From NCBI GenBank assembly GCA_902775135.1, contig CACYKY010000025.1, forward strand, positions 1 to 48,008: 48,008 nucleotides of DNA, in the 5' to 3' direction. Below the pieces are notes generated by a model. The model made no database searches, was not told the DNA's origin, and saw only the letters and a list, made by a program, of their open reading frames with translations. The translations under genes and the position numbers were made by a program. The stretch is from an uncultured Bacteroidota bacterium (lineage in GTDB: Bacteria > Bacteroidota > Bacteroidia > Bacteroidales > P3). Numbering within the stretch: position 1 is the stretch's first letter; every line of letters starts with the position of its first letter. This document shows, piece by piece, positions 8,665-17,430 of the stretch.

Positions 8665-9347
8665 GAGAGTTCTTGGTCCGCTTGTCCCAATGGCTGGGCA
8701 TCTACCAGGCAATGATGAAGCTCGACACCAAAATCCAGATGCGCAAGCAAAACAAGGCTTTTATGAAATATGGCCTCGAGGCGCTGCGCGAGGCCGAAGC
8801 AGCGGCCGACGAGGCCGGCTGTCGCCTTTTCCTCGCTTTCGGCTCCCTGTTGGGCGCCTATCGCGAAAAGGGCTTCATCCCCTTCGACTGCGATCTCGAT
8901 ACCGGTATGCTGGCTTCCGAGCGCAGCGAGGCTTTCGTCGCCGCCATGCGCCGCCACGGGCTCTCCCTCCTGCGGCAATACTATGTCAAGCAGTCTGGCC
9001 GCATCTGCGAGGACAAGTACGACTACCATGGGGTCCACCTTGACGTGCACTATTTCTACCCCGCCGCCGACGATTCCATCTGCTGCGAACTATGTCTGCC
9101 TCACGAGAGCAAACCTTGGCGCGAGGCCAACGCCACCGACGGTTTCCCCGCCATCGTGCGCACGGTTCCTTCAAGCGGTTTCTCTAAGCAGGATTTCCTC
9201 GGGATAAGGGTCTATATGCCCAACGACACCGAGTCGTGGCTGAAGACCTTGTATGGGGAGCATTTCATGACGCCCGACCCGCATTGGACCATGGGCGACC
9301 ACAAGAAACGTGCCGTCATCGGCGCCGACCGCCTCTATCGTCGCTAG
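8661..9347 (+). CDS. LicD-family phosphotransferase
   Basis: 228 residues. The LicD/FKRP nucleotidyltransferase-fold motifs are visible: FLAFGSLLGAYREKGFIPF followed by an acidic CDLD (about residues 53-79), where IPWDDDID is usual, and a later KYDYHGVHLDVHYFYP. LicD proteins transfer phosphocholine or similar groups from a CDP/CMP carrier to sugars. As the last gene of a phosphonate operon, it is the likely transferase that attaches the activated phosphonate to a surface glycan or lipid. The start overlaps the dehydrogenase stop; the stop overlaps by 4 bp the stop of the convergent glycosyltransferase. Confidence 0.85.
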   Translation: MREFLVRLSQWLGIYQAMMKLDTKIQMRKQNKAFMKYGLEALREAEAAADEAGCRLFLAFGSLLGAYREKGFIPFDCDLDTGMLASERSEAFVAAMRRHGLSLLRQYYVKQSGRICEDKYDYHGVHLDVHYFYPAADDSICCELCLPHESKPWREANATDGFPAIVRTVPSSGFSKQDFLGIRVYMPNDTESWLKTLYGEHFMTPDPHWTMGDHKKRAVIGADRLYRR

Positions 9348-10246
9348 CATCCCAGCAGCCCCCGCGTGACGTTGCGGCGGAATGCTACCAGTTTGTTGCC
9401 TTTGTTGAACTGCCCTTTGAGGGCGAAGCCCGTCCAGAGGACGAGGGTGCCGCCCCATTTCACGGCCTCTTTGGCCAGACGCACCAGGTATTTCTTCTTG
9501 CCTATCTGCCGGGTGCGGAAACGCTCGCTCTGCCCTATGCCCGTGGTGAGCCGGTCAAAGTAGTCCTGCGTCAGCTTCTTGGGCGGTATCAAGTGGTAGA
9601 GGATGGCCGTCGGCAGGTAGTAGAACTTCATGCCGTTCGATGTCATCTTGTCGAAGAGGTCCTTCTCTTCGGCACCTATCAGGCTGTTGCCCTTGCGGCC
9701 AAGGTCGGTGTTGAACAGCCCCACGGTGTCGAACACGCTCTTGCGGTAGGCGGCGTTGCCGCCTCCGGGGAAGGCCTCGCCGGGGAACTCGCGCTCTTTG
9801 TCGCCGAGGTACAGCTTGCCGGTGATGAGCTGCCGTGTGTAGTGGCTCATCCAGTCGGGCTCCTCGCATCCGTCATACCGCGGGATGATGGGACCGCCGG
9901 CAGCAACAGCCTCCCCGTTGCGCTCAAAGAAGTCGGCATAGGTCTGCAGGTACTCGCGGTTCACCAAGGCGTCGTCGTCCACATACACCAGCACATCGCC
10001 CTGCGACTCCCTGATGCCGCGGTTGCGGGCATACGACAATCCCTGCTGCCGCTCCACACAGTAGCGCATCTTCACCTCGGGGTGCTCCTTCGCGAAGCGC
10101 TGGCATTCTCCCTCGGTGCCGTCGGTGCTGTTGTTGTTCACCAGCACTATCTCGTAGTCGCCATAGCCTCCCGCGGCGATACTCTCCAACACGTTGTAGA
10201 TGTATCGCTCGCGGTTGTAGGTGCACAGGATGACACTCAGCATCAT
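9344..10246 (-). CDS. Family 2 glycosyltransferase
   Basis: 300 residues with a GT-A fold: LCTYNRERY at the N-terminus, VLVNNNSTDGT (nucleotide-binding), YVDDDALV (DxD, metal and nucleotide sugar, about residue 87), then GGGNAAYRKSVF and a GAEEKDL segment in acceptor/catalytic positions. The C-terminal third is basic with a hydrophobic stretch, probably membrane-associated. Last gene of the minus-strand run pgpH-yfhO-GT2, overlapping yfhO by 4 bp. Sugar and acceptor cannot be told. Its place opposite licD suggests, but does not prove, that both serve the same surface glycan. Confidence 0.9.
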   Translation of the reverse strand: MMLSVILCTYNRERYIYNVLESIAAGGYGDYEIVLVNNNSTDGTEGECQRFAKEHPEVKMRYCVERQQGLSYARNRGIRESQGDVLVYVDDDALVNREYLQTYADFFERNGEAVAAGGPIIPRYDGCEEPDWMSHYTRQLITGKLYLGDKEREFPGEAFPGGGNAAYRKSVFDTVGLFNTDLGRKGNSLIGAEEKDLFDKMTSNGMKFYYLPTAILYHLIPPKKLTQDYFDRLTTGIGQSERFRTRQIGKKKYLVRLAKEAVKWGGTLVLWTGFALKGQFNKGNKLVAFRRNVTRGLLGC

Positions 10247-12735
10247 GCTTCCTCCTCTTTCTTCTTCCTCTTCCAGTATACCAGTACGATGGCTCCTGCC
10301 ATAATCAGCAGCGTCACGATGGACACCACCACTCCGATGTTCTCCAGCTTGTTGAATCGCGGAGCTTCGTTCTTGAATTCGATGACATGCTTGCCGGCAG
10401 GCACCACCATGGCACGCAGCACATAGTTGGCGCGGATGTATTCGGCAGGCTCGCCGTCGATATAGGCGCGCCAGTCGGGAGCATAGTGTATCTCGCTGAA
10501 CACCGCCAGCATCTCCTTGGCGCTCTGGCTTTCATATTGGATGTAGTCGGAGTTCCTCACCGCGTCGGGCACCAGCTTGATGACGGCAGCGCTATCCACA
10601 TCCCATTGTCCGCCGGCTACCTTCCACTTGCTCGTGTCCACCACAGCCGTGCGCGCGGGGTCGAAGGTGCGCAGGGCCATAATCTCTTCGTCGGCACTGC
10701 CCACGGCCTTCACCTCGCCCACAAACCACGCATTGCCCAGCGCATCGGGATTGCGCATCACCACGGCCTGGTTGCCCTGCCGCTGCACCACATAGCGCAT
10801 GTTCAGCATGTTCAGCACGGCCTGGTTGCCGTAGCCGATGTGGAAGCTGATAAGGTCTTGGTAGCGGTTCAGTTTCGCAGGACTGTAGCCGCCAATCTGG
10901 TCGTGGAAGGCCGACGGGATGGCGTCGTTGAACACGTCGGTGGCCAGGTTGAACACACGGTAGTCATGGTCGCCGTAGTACTGCGCCTGCTGGTCGATGT
11001 CGTAGTCGTATTGCTGGCGCTTCAGCGTCAGCTGCTCCTTCTCCACGTAGTTGCTGTCGTTCAGGTAGCGGCGGTCGATGCCCCAGAGGTCGACGACAAT
11101 CAGCACGCCCACCAGACTCATCGCTATCCATTGTTTCTTGATTTTCTCGTTGTTGTAGAGCCACAGCACGGCGGCCGTCAGCAGGATGAATATCAGGCTG
11201 CGCCACGAGTCGCTCTTCAGCAAGGCGGCACGCTCGCCCTTCAGCAGGTCGCTCGCCAGCTGCCAGTATTGGCCATACGACTGCTCGCCGTAGCGGGCGT
11301 CGAACGAGCCGCTGTATCCGAAGCTGCCCGAGGCAACCATCACGCCCAGTATCAGCACTCCCAGCGCTCCGGTGGCTATATAGAGGGCTTTGTTCACCTT
11401 CTTCTGGTCACGTTCCTTGTCGAATACCGCCTTCAGCGTCAGCGCCGCCAGCAGGGCCATGCATACGTTGGCCAGCACCAGCGCCATGCTCGGAGTGCGG
11501 AATTTGTTGTAGAGGGGCACATGGTTAAAGGCCCACTCGTTGAATCCCATCAGGTTGCTGCCCCACGACAGCATGATGGCCAGCACACTCGCCGCCAGTA
11601 TCCACCAGCGCTCGGGCCCCTTGGTCACCATCATGCCCATCACGAAGAGCAGCATCACGATGGCTCCGAAGTACACAGGGCCGCTGGTGCCCGGCTGGCC
11701 GCCCCAGTAGAGGGGCGCCTGCTCCATGTGGAACGTGCGGCCGTATTCGCTGTCGGCGCTGATGGGTTCGTTGTTGCTGCCGCCCAGCGCTCCGGGCACC
11801 AGCAGCGTGTAGGTCTCGCCGATGCCGTAGCTCCAGTTGTAGGCGTAGTTGATGTCCAGGCCGTCTTTCTGCACCTGCTCCTCGGCCAGCTTCTGGCCGT
11901 CGGGTCCTATGGTCAGCTCGCCGCCGCCACGCATGGTGTATTTCACATATTCTTCGTTCACCATCAGCAGCCTCACGTTGCATCCGAAGGCCAGCACGGC
12001 ACCTGCCACCAGTATGGCCACCTTCAGACCGTAACTCGCTAGCCGGCCGCGCTTGATGGCCACCACCAGGTAGGCGATGCCTATCATCAGGCAGGCAATG
12101 GCCGTGTAGAGGGTTATCTGTATGTGGTTGAAGGCTATCTGTACCGTCAGCGCGAAGGTGAACAGCAGGCTCCCCCACAGCACCCTCCTCGTGCGGCTGC
12201 GTTTCTCAAGGGTCTCGTCAACGGCGCTCTTCAGCGCCAGCACCATGCCTGCCAGCACCGGCGCCATCATGCCCAGGGCCCACGCCTTGGTGATGTGTCC
12301 CGCCTGGATGATGATGATATTGTAGCTGCCCAACCCGAAGCCCAAGGCGCCTATCAGCGCCAGCCAGGGGTTCAGCCCCAGGGCAATGAGGGCAACATAG
12401 AAGCCCAGCAGGTAGAGGAACAGCACTCCGATATTGCGGTCCAAACCCAGATGGCGCAGCGTCAGCACCCCTGTGGCGGGTTGGAACACCTGCTTCTGCG
12501 GGTCGTTGGTGATCTGGTAGCCGGGCATGCCGCTGAACATGGCGCTGTTCCAGTGGGGCGTCTTGCCGGTCAGCTGCTTCTCGGCCTTCTGGCTATAGGC
12601 CATCGCCTCGTAGTGCTCTATGTCTCCCTGGCGGATAATCTTGCCACCCAGGGCTGGCGACATATACACACATCCCACCGCCAGCATCAGCACCACCATC
12701 AACACATGAATCCAAACATTCTTCTGTTTCATCAT
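10243..12735 (-). CDS. YfhO-family polytopic membrane protein
   Basis: 830 residues from the ATG at 12735. A longer version starting with TTG would begin inside a tandem repeat and is less likely; ATG at 12732 is also possible. About 12-13 membrane spans are followed by a large soluble region and a final hydrophobic helix (ending YWKRKKKEEEA). YfhO-type proteins have a GT-C-like fold. The family is linked to lipoteichoic acid glycosylation in Gram-positives and is common but uncharacterised in Bacteroidetes. Motifs such as GYQITNDPQ in the first periplasmic loop and NNEPISADSEYGR are consistent with the family. A role in sugar or lipid transfer is inference. Confidence 0.85.
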   Translation of the reverse strand: MMKQKNVWIHVLMVVLMLAVGCVYMSPALGGKIIRQGDIEHYEAMAYSQKAEKQLTGKTPHWNSAMFSGMPGYQITNDPQKQVFQPATGVLTLRHLGLDRNIGVLFLYLLGFYVALIALGLNPWLALIGALGFGLGSYNIIIIQAGHITKAWALGMMAPVLAGMVLALKSAVDETLEKRSRTRRVLWGSLLFTFALTVQIAFNHIQITLYTAIACLMIGIAYLVVAIKRGRLASYGLKVAILVAGAVLAFGCNVRLLMVNEEYVKYTMRGGGELTIGPDGQKLAEEQVQKDGLDINYAYNWSYGIGETYTLLVPGALGGSNNEPISADSEYGRTFHMEQAPLYWGGQPGTSGPVYFGAIVMLLFVMGMMVTKGPERWWILAASVLAIMLSWGSNLMGFNEWAFNHVPLYNKFRTPSMALVLANVCMALLAALTLKAVFDKERDQKKVNKALYIATGALGVLILGVMVASGSFGYSGSFDARYGEQSYGQYWQLASDLLKGERAALLKSDSWRSLIFILLTAAVLWLYNNEKIKKQWIAMSLVGVLIVVDLWGIDRRYLNDSNYVEKEQLTLKRQQYDYDIDQQAQYYGDHDYRVFNLATDVFNDAIPSAFHDQIGGYSPAKLNRYQDLISFHIGYGNQAVLNMLNMRYVVQRQGNQAVVMRNPDALGNAWFVGEVKAVGSADEEIMALRTFDPARTAVVDTSKWKVAGGQWDVDSAAVIKLVPDAVRNSDYIQYESQSAKEMLAVFSEIHYAPDWRAYIDGEPAEYIRANYVLRAMVVPAGKHVIEFKNEAPRFNKLENIGVVVSIVTLLIMAGAIVLVYWKRKKKEEEA

Positions 12736-12742
12736 CTTTCTA

Positions 12743-12770
12743 TTTTTCAATTTTCAATTTTCAATTTTCA
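12743..12770. repeat. Heptamer repeat (TTGAAAA) at a gene junction
   Basis: Read on the minus strand, about four units of TTGAAAA/TTGAAAT lie exactly between the pgpH-like gene and the ATG of yfhO. The repeat overlaps the stop codon of the upstream gene (12768-12770). Confidence 0.8.
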
Positions 12771-14762
12771 TTTTTCCACCTTCGGGTACTCCACCCGCAC
12801 ATGGTAGATGCTCATCATCTTCTCTTTCAATATTTTCCTCACGCGGGCGATGTCGCCGTAGCTCAACGGACAGTTGTCCAGCTGTCCGGCGGCAATCTTG
12901 GCGTCGATGAGCTTGTCTATCATGGCGTCCGTATTCTCCTTGGTGTGGCTCTTCAGGCTGCGGCAGGCGGCCTCCACGGTGTCCACGATCATCACGATGG
13001 CCGTCTCGCGACTGTAGGGCCGCGGGCCCGGGTAGCGGAAGGCGCTGATGTCGAAGTCACCGTCCGGATGTTTCTCCAACTCCTTGGCGTAGAAATAGCC
13101 CGTCACCGTCGTCCCGTGGTGCGTGCGGATGAAATCCTGCACCTCCGCCGGCAGGTGGTATTTCCTCGCCTCCTCCAGCCCGTCGGTCACATGACTCGTA
13201 ATCATGCGCGCGCTCTCCTCGTTGTCCAGCTCGTCGTGGGGGTTGAAGCCGCTCGTCTGGTTCTCGGTGAAATAGATGGGGTTGCGTATCTTGCCTATGT
13301 CGTGGTAGAGGGCTCCCACCCTTGCCAGCAGGGCGTCGCCGCCCAGCTCGCTCACCAGGTCCTCGGCGATATTGGCCACCTGCACCGAATGCTGGAAAGT
13401 CCCCGGGGCCCTCCGGCTGAGGGTGCGCATGGCCTTGTTGTTGGTCGAGCTCAGCTCCATGAGCGTCAGCGCGGTGGTCATGCCGAACAAGCGCTCGAAG
13501 AGGTATATCAGCGGGTAGGCCAGCAGCGTCAGCACGGCGTTGAGGAAGAATATCAGGTAGCGCTCCAGCTGCAGACTGTCGAAGTTGGTGTCCTGACTCA
13601 GCACGCCCGCGGTGTATATCAGCGAGTAGCTCACGAAGATCACCGCCGCCAGCACGAAGAACTGGGCCCTCTTCTCCAGGTCCCTCACCGCTATGATGCT
13701 CATCATGCCCGTCACCAGCTGGTAGAAGATGAACTCGAACGAGTTGGGCACCAGGTTGGCCAGCACGATGACCGTCGTCAGATGTATGTACAAGGCCGCG
13801 CGCATGTCGAAGAACACCCTCATCAGGATGGGCACCACGCACATCGGCACCAGCAGCACCCACTCCGGCGCCATCCGCACCATCATGGCCTCCATGGCCG
13901 CAGCCATCAGCACCGTCACCAGCACCATCAGCACCCTCCGGTTGTCCTCCAGGATGCGGTGGCGCGTGTTCAGCAGGAACATGTATAGGGCCACGAACGA
14001 TATCATCGCCAGCAGCAGCTGTCCCGCCATCTGGCCCCACACGTTGAAGCCCTCCATGAAGCGCCGTTGCTCCTCGGCCTCCAGGGCGGCGATGCGGCGC
14101 CCTTTCTCTTCCGTCACCACCTCGCCCTTGCCCACGATGCGCTCGCCGGCCATCACCAGCTCGCTCGTGTAGCTCAGCTGACTCAGTCGGCTCTCCAGCT
14201 CCAGGGCCGTACGCTGGCGGTCAAGCACATAGTCGGGCTGCAGCAGGCTGTCCAGCCGCACCCCTCCCGTCTTCTCCATCATCTCTCCCAGCTCGCTGCT
14301 CGTCACGAAGTCGCCCATGCGGTATTCGTGACCCACATTGCCTTCCAGCACCACCACGCGTCTATCGTCGCCCTCCGGACCCCAGGCCTCGTCGTCCAGC
14401 GTCTCCAGGTATCCCACTCGGTGCACGCTGTCTATCAGCCTCTTCAGGCGGACGCTCTCCACCTCCCTCTCTTCACTTTCCGCTTTCCACTTCCCACTTT
14501 CCGCTTTCTTGTAGTAGAGTATCGCCTCGCCGCGTTCCTTATCCTCTTCGGCCTTCATGTCCTCCGCACTTTTCAGCACGGCGAAGTCGAACGGTGCCGT
14601 CAGGTCGGCGCCGCGCCAGGGGGCCCCCACCTTGTAGTCGTAGTGCTCCGCACCCCCTTCGTGGGGGAACATCAGCACGATCAGCAACGATGTGACTATC
14701 ATTGCCAGTATTCTGTATATCAAGCTCAGACGGCGAACCGTCCCGGACAGTATCTTTCCCAT
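12768..14762 (-). CDS. 7TM-HD phosphohydrolase, PgpH-like
   Basis: 664 residues from the ATG at 14762. This start is preferred over one 16 codons upstream because a -7 promoter box lies between them. Layout: one N-terminal membrane helix, an extracytoplasmic 7TMR-HDED region (about 40-260), seven membrane spans, then a cytoplasmic HD domain with the paired motifs HSVQVANIAE and LYHDIGK (about residue 483) and a later HHGTT. Family members such as PgpH hydrolyse c-di-AMP. Residues about 80-97 (KKAESGKWKAESEE) are encoded by five units of the heptamer repeat that also fills intergenic DNA here. First gene of the run with yfhO and GT2. Confidence 0.88.
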   Translation of the reverse strand: MGKILSGTVRRLSLIYRILAMIVTSLLIVLMFPHEGGAEHYDYKVGAPWRGADLTAPFDFAVLKSAEDMKAEEDKERGEAILYYKKAESGKWKAESEEREVESVRLKRLIDSVHRVGYLETLDDEAWGPEGDDRRVVVLEGNVGHEYRMGDFVTSSELGEMMEKTGGVRLDSLLQPDYVLDRQRTALELESRLSQLSYTSELVMAGERIVGKGEVVTEEKGRRIAALEAEEQRRFMEGFNVWGQMAGQLLLAMISFVALYMFLLNTRHRILEDNRRVLMVLVTVLMAAAMEAMMVRMAPEWVLLVPMCVVPILMRVFFDMRAALYIHLTTVIVLANLVPNSFEFIFYQLVTGMMSIIAVRDLEKRAQFFVLAAVIFVSYSLIYTAGVLSQDTNFDSLQLERYLIFFLNAVLTLLAYPLIYLFERLFGMTTALTLMELSSTNNKAMRTLSRRAPGTFQHSVQVANIAEDLVSELGGDALLARVGALYHDIGKIRNPIYFTENQTSGFNPHDELDNEESARMITSHVTDGLEEARKYHLPAEVQDFIRTHHGTTVTGYFYAKELEKHPDGDFDISAFRYPGPRPYSRETAIVMIVDTVEAACRSLKSHTKENTDAMIDKLIDAKIAAGQLDNCPLSYGDIARVRKILKEKMMSIYHVRVEYPKVEK
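14475..14508. repeat. Heptamer repeat inside the PgpH-like gene
   Basis: Five 7-bp units (ACTTTCC, GCTTTCC, ACTTCCC, ACTTTCC, GCTTTC on the plus strand) lie within the coding frame and encode part of a charged loop. The same unit, as GGAAAGT/GGAAAGC, forms the long intergenic arrays at 28.3 and 31.2 kb. Confidence 0.85.
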
Positions 14763-14783
14763 GGGTGCAAAAATTTCAAACTG

Positions 14784-14791
14784 CAAATTTA
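14784..14791 (-). promoter_or_regulatory. -7 box upstream of the PgpH-like gene
   Basis: The minus strand reads TAAATTTGCAG, a good TAnnTTTG box, about 20 bp before the chosen ATG. No TTTG at the usual distance; the nearest is 12 bp upstream. Confidence 0.45.
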
Positions 14792-15926
14792 CAAAAAAAT
14801 CCGCAAACAACCCTTCTCTCCCCGAAAATAATTCCTATCGTGCGTATTATCATGTGTTTATACTCTAGCCCCCTGCCCCTCGTCCTCCCCCTCTCGCCGT
14901 ACACTCCACCCCAAATAATGCGTTTTCAAGACCTCCCTTCAATGCCGAGCAGTACGGGTTTTAGTTTTCAGTTTTAGTTTTTAGCAGTATAGGTCTGATG
15001 GGGTTAATTTATTTGAATGTGTGCTCAGGGGTGTCAAAGGACTCTTGGTTGTTTCGAAACTGATGCAAAGATACGAATTTTTTATGAAGTGTATGGAAAT
15101 AAGATAGTTATATATAACCAACTTGTGGGGAAACGGTTGGGTATGAGTGGGAAAATGTTGTGCTTTGTTGACGCACTTATAACTATCTGCTGGTTTATCT
15201 ATGCTGGGAAAGAGGAGGGGAGGTCCTTCGGGGGGGGGGGCTCCGCTCGTTGGGATAGAGTTAGGATAGGGGAGGGATAGATAATAGTTAATAGATAATA
15301 GTTAATAGTTTTTCTGCTGGCGGGGGCTTTTTTAGTTAATAGATAATAGTTAATAGTTATTTTGTTCTGCGTGGATTTTTGGTTTTGACCACGAATCACA
15401 CTAATCTAACGAATTGAGGATATCGGTTATATTGGAAATGACGGGTGACGGGTGACGCATGCGTGACATGTGGGCGGAATTGATTTCTAATTTCTAAATG
15501 CTGATTTCTAAGTGGCTAACGGGTGAATACTTTAGAAAAACTGATAAGTAATATATATAATAATATAATAAATAATATATACCTTAATTATAAATTGCAT
15601 TTTTGGGTGCGGAAAATGGACAAACATTGAAAATGACGGGTGACGGGTGACGCATAGGGATAGTTTATAGATAATAGATAATAGTGATTAGTTTTGAGTT
15701 TTAAGTGATTAGTGAATGGTGAATGGATTGGGGACTGGTTTGGCTTCGGATGATGCGTCATGCGTCGTGCGTCATTTCCATTTTGCTACTTTTGGTCGTT
15801 AGGTCTCTTTGGCTTCGGGTGATGCGTCACCCGTCACCCGTCATTTCGTTTGTTTTGGGATTTGTTTTTTTGAACGGGGAGTGCTGGGTTTGGTATGATG
15901 GCTCTGATGGGTGGCTGGGGTGGTTT

Positions 15927-16132
15927 CTATTCGTCTTCCTTGTATCTATTGAGCATTGCTTTCGCCTCGTCGCGTATCTCGTTGCGGAGCGACTCGGGCT
16001 TCAACACCTCGACGCTTCTGCCTCTCTGTCGCCGTCTTCTGCCTCTCCGTCCCCACCTTCGCCTCCATCTCTCCCCCTCTGCGCCGCCTGTTCGCCCGGC
16101 CGGTCATCCCCTCCATACAGTCTTTTGGCCAT
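15927..16132 (-). pseudogene. Possible frameshifted small gene remnant
   Basis: On the minus strand a frame opens at 16132 (MAKRLYGGDDRPGE) and stops near 15984. A frame shifted by one base then continues with a protein-like tail (VEVLKPESLRNEIRDEAKAM..YKEDE) to a TAG at 15927. Together they would make a charged protein of about 68 residues. The junction lies in low-complexity GA-rich DNA (GAGGCAGAAG units), a natural slippage site. I do not recognise the product. Chance open frames in GC-rich DNA are the main alternative. Confidence 0.25.
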
Positions 16133-16431
16133 TCCAAAAAATTTTGTGCTGTCAGATGCAATATATAGTTCCCCTTTGCGTCATTGTACTAAATATCTAC
16201 TGTTTCTATTTTTATAACATACTGCTAATTAGACTGTAATACATTTACAAATATAAACGAAGATTTATATAAATACCGATTTATATTATGGTAACTTCTA
16301 TTAATTGCCCGTAGGGCATTTCTTTCAATAGCAAATATCTAATTATCAACAATTATACCCCATAGGGGTTTTCTTTTAAATGTATTTATAGAACATCCTT
16401 TTAGAGGAAGAGCAGTAGAGCCTATATTTCA

Positions 16432-16454
16432 GTTGTCGCACAATTTGCGACAAC
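16432..16454. repeat. Small inverted repeat
   Basis: GTTGTCGC (16432-16439) and GCGACAAC (16447-16454) form a perfect 8-bp stem with a 7-base loop, about 75 bp before the accessory-island promoter. Confidence 0.6.
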
Positions 16455-16525
16455 CTGCAACGCAAACAATAATGACCCACCATAGCGCCCCCCCCCTCGG
16501 GGAGCTCCGCTTATTTATTTATTTT

Positions 16526-16556
16526 TTTGCTAATTCAGAAATAAGTCGTATCTTTG
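16526..16556 (+). promoter_or_regulatory. Promoter at the left end of the accessory island
   Basis: TTTG at 16526-16529, 19 bp, then TATCTTTG at 16549-16556: a canonical Bacteroidetes promoter. It reads through a 180-nt leader into the truncated DUF1016 gene. The leader carries a weak hairpin followed by CTTTTTTTG (about 16649-16680) that could act as an attenuator. Confidence 0.75.
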
Positions 16557-16640
16557 CAGCGTAAAACGAATGACGAATAACAAATAAAAACAGAATAGAA
16601 ACAGAAAAATAGAATAACAGAATAAATACATAATATAGAA
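16553..16640. repeat. Leader direct repeat, copy A
   Basis: The sequence from TTTGCAGCG to TAATATAGAA is repeated almost exactly at 17323-17411. A second shared block (GCGTTTTTGCTTTTCTTTGT) is at 16709-16728 here and 17412-17431 in copy B. Copy A has a 68-nt insert between the two blocks. Confidence 0.9.
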
Positions 16641-17060
16641 CGTTGTGGAAGTCGAGCGCAGAGCAAGCTCGCTTTTTTTGCCGAGACGAAACAACGTCTT
16701 TGAAAAAAGCGTTTTTGCTTTTCTTTGTGAACATTGATATATGAGTGATAAGGAAATCGACATAAAAGACAACAATTCAGTTGCTATGGACATCGGAGCG
16801 GCCGTGCAGTCAATCAAGGCTGCCATCTTGAAAAGCCAAGCAAGGGCGGCGCAGATGGTCAACCACGAGCAGCTGTCGCTTTACTATGGTATTGGACGCT
16901 ATATCTCCGATCACTCGCGCGAAGGCTATTGGGGAACGGGCGCCATCGCCAGGATCAGCAAGCAGCTGAAATCCGAACTGCCCGGTTTGAAAGGATTTTC
17001 AGAGGAGAACATTAAGCTGATGCGCCGTTTCTACGAGGCTTGGAAGGACATTGAAACAAA

Positions 17061-17082
17061 TTCGGTAGTCGCGTCTACCGAA
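17061..17082. repeat. Near-palindrome 1 in the truncated DUF1016 gene
   Basis: TTCGGTAG and CTACCGAA flank TCGCGT. The element is palindromic except for one base pair. It is a near copy of the palindrome 55 bp further on. Confidence 0.9.
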
Positions 17083-17115
17083 ATCCTCCAATCCGCTGTC
17101 CCACAGATACCTGAA

Positions 17116-17141
17116 AATTCGGTAGACGCGTCTACCGAATT
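17116..17141. repeat. Perfect 26-bp palindrome in the truncated DUF1016 gene
   Basis: The whole of 17116-17141 is its own reverse complement; the half-site is AATTCGGTAGACG. It lies inside the open frame. Confidence 0.95.
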
Positions 17142-17322
17142 GCAAAAGACTGGTTCAGAATCCGATTCTGTACGTCAACTGCAACTCACCAGCGACGATA
17201 GTTTCCCCATCACCATTTTCCGTTATGCAGAAACCTATGACGAGCGGAAATACAGGTTCAGAACCGCCTGAAAGAGAACGTCTGATGGAATAGAAAAACG
17301 ATAAGCGAAATATTTTTGTAAT

Positions 17323-17411
17323 TTTGCAGCGTAAAACGAATGACGAATAACAACTAAAAACAGAATAGAAAACAGAAAAATAGAATAACAGAATAAAGAC
17401 ATAATATAGAA
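17323..17411. repeat. Leader direct repeat, copy B, with promoter boxes
   Basis: Second copy of the leader found at 16553-16640. It is preceded by two overlapping -7 candidates (TATTTTTG 17311-17318 and TAATTTTG 17319-17326). It leads into the structured region before the helicase gene and lacks the 68-nt hairpin-bearing insert of copy A. Confidence 0.85.
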
Positions 17412-17430
17412 GCGTTTTTGCTTTTCTTTG

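Larger units (their letters stand above)
14792..16500. other. Gene-poor, repeat-rich intergenic region
   Basis: About 1.7 kb with no convincing intact gene. Contents: GTTTTAG/GTTTTCA units (14955-14985); an 11-base G run (15230-15240); TAGTTAA/TAGATAA units (15278-15360 and 15660-15690); TGACGGG/TGACGCA units in both orientations (15436-15470, 15630-15656, 15748-15780, 15817-15847); a very AT-rich stretch (15535-15600); a possible gene remnant (15927-16132); two small hairpins followed by T-rich DNA (about 16306-16325 and 16356-16375); an inverted repeat (16432-16454); and a C run (16488-16496). A TATCTTTG box on the minus strand at 15066-15073 has no obvious target. Confidence 0.75.
16741..17271 (+). 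pseudogene. Truncated DUF1016 (YhcG-like) gene
   Basis: 176 residues, about half the usual length. Residues 15-105 match the helical N-terminal DUF1016 domain (LYYGIGRYISDHSREGYWGTGAI, SEENIKLMRRFYEAW). The C-terminal PD-(D/E)XK nuclease domain is absent: the frame ends after LTSDDSFPI with an unrelated tail. The full-length relative lies at 24326. The segment after the N-terminal domain carries two palindromes that encode NSVVASTE and NSVDASTE. The gene sits between two copies of one promoter/leader, so it is probably a left-over of cassette duplication. It could still be translated, and a nuclease-free DUF1016_N protein could bind a partner. Confidence 0.75.

Noticed and set aside
15017..15280. 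87-residue open frame in the repeat region
   Set aside because: It runs through a TATCTTTG-type box on the other strand and an 11-base G run, and shows no domain.
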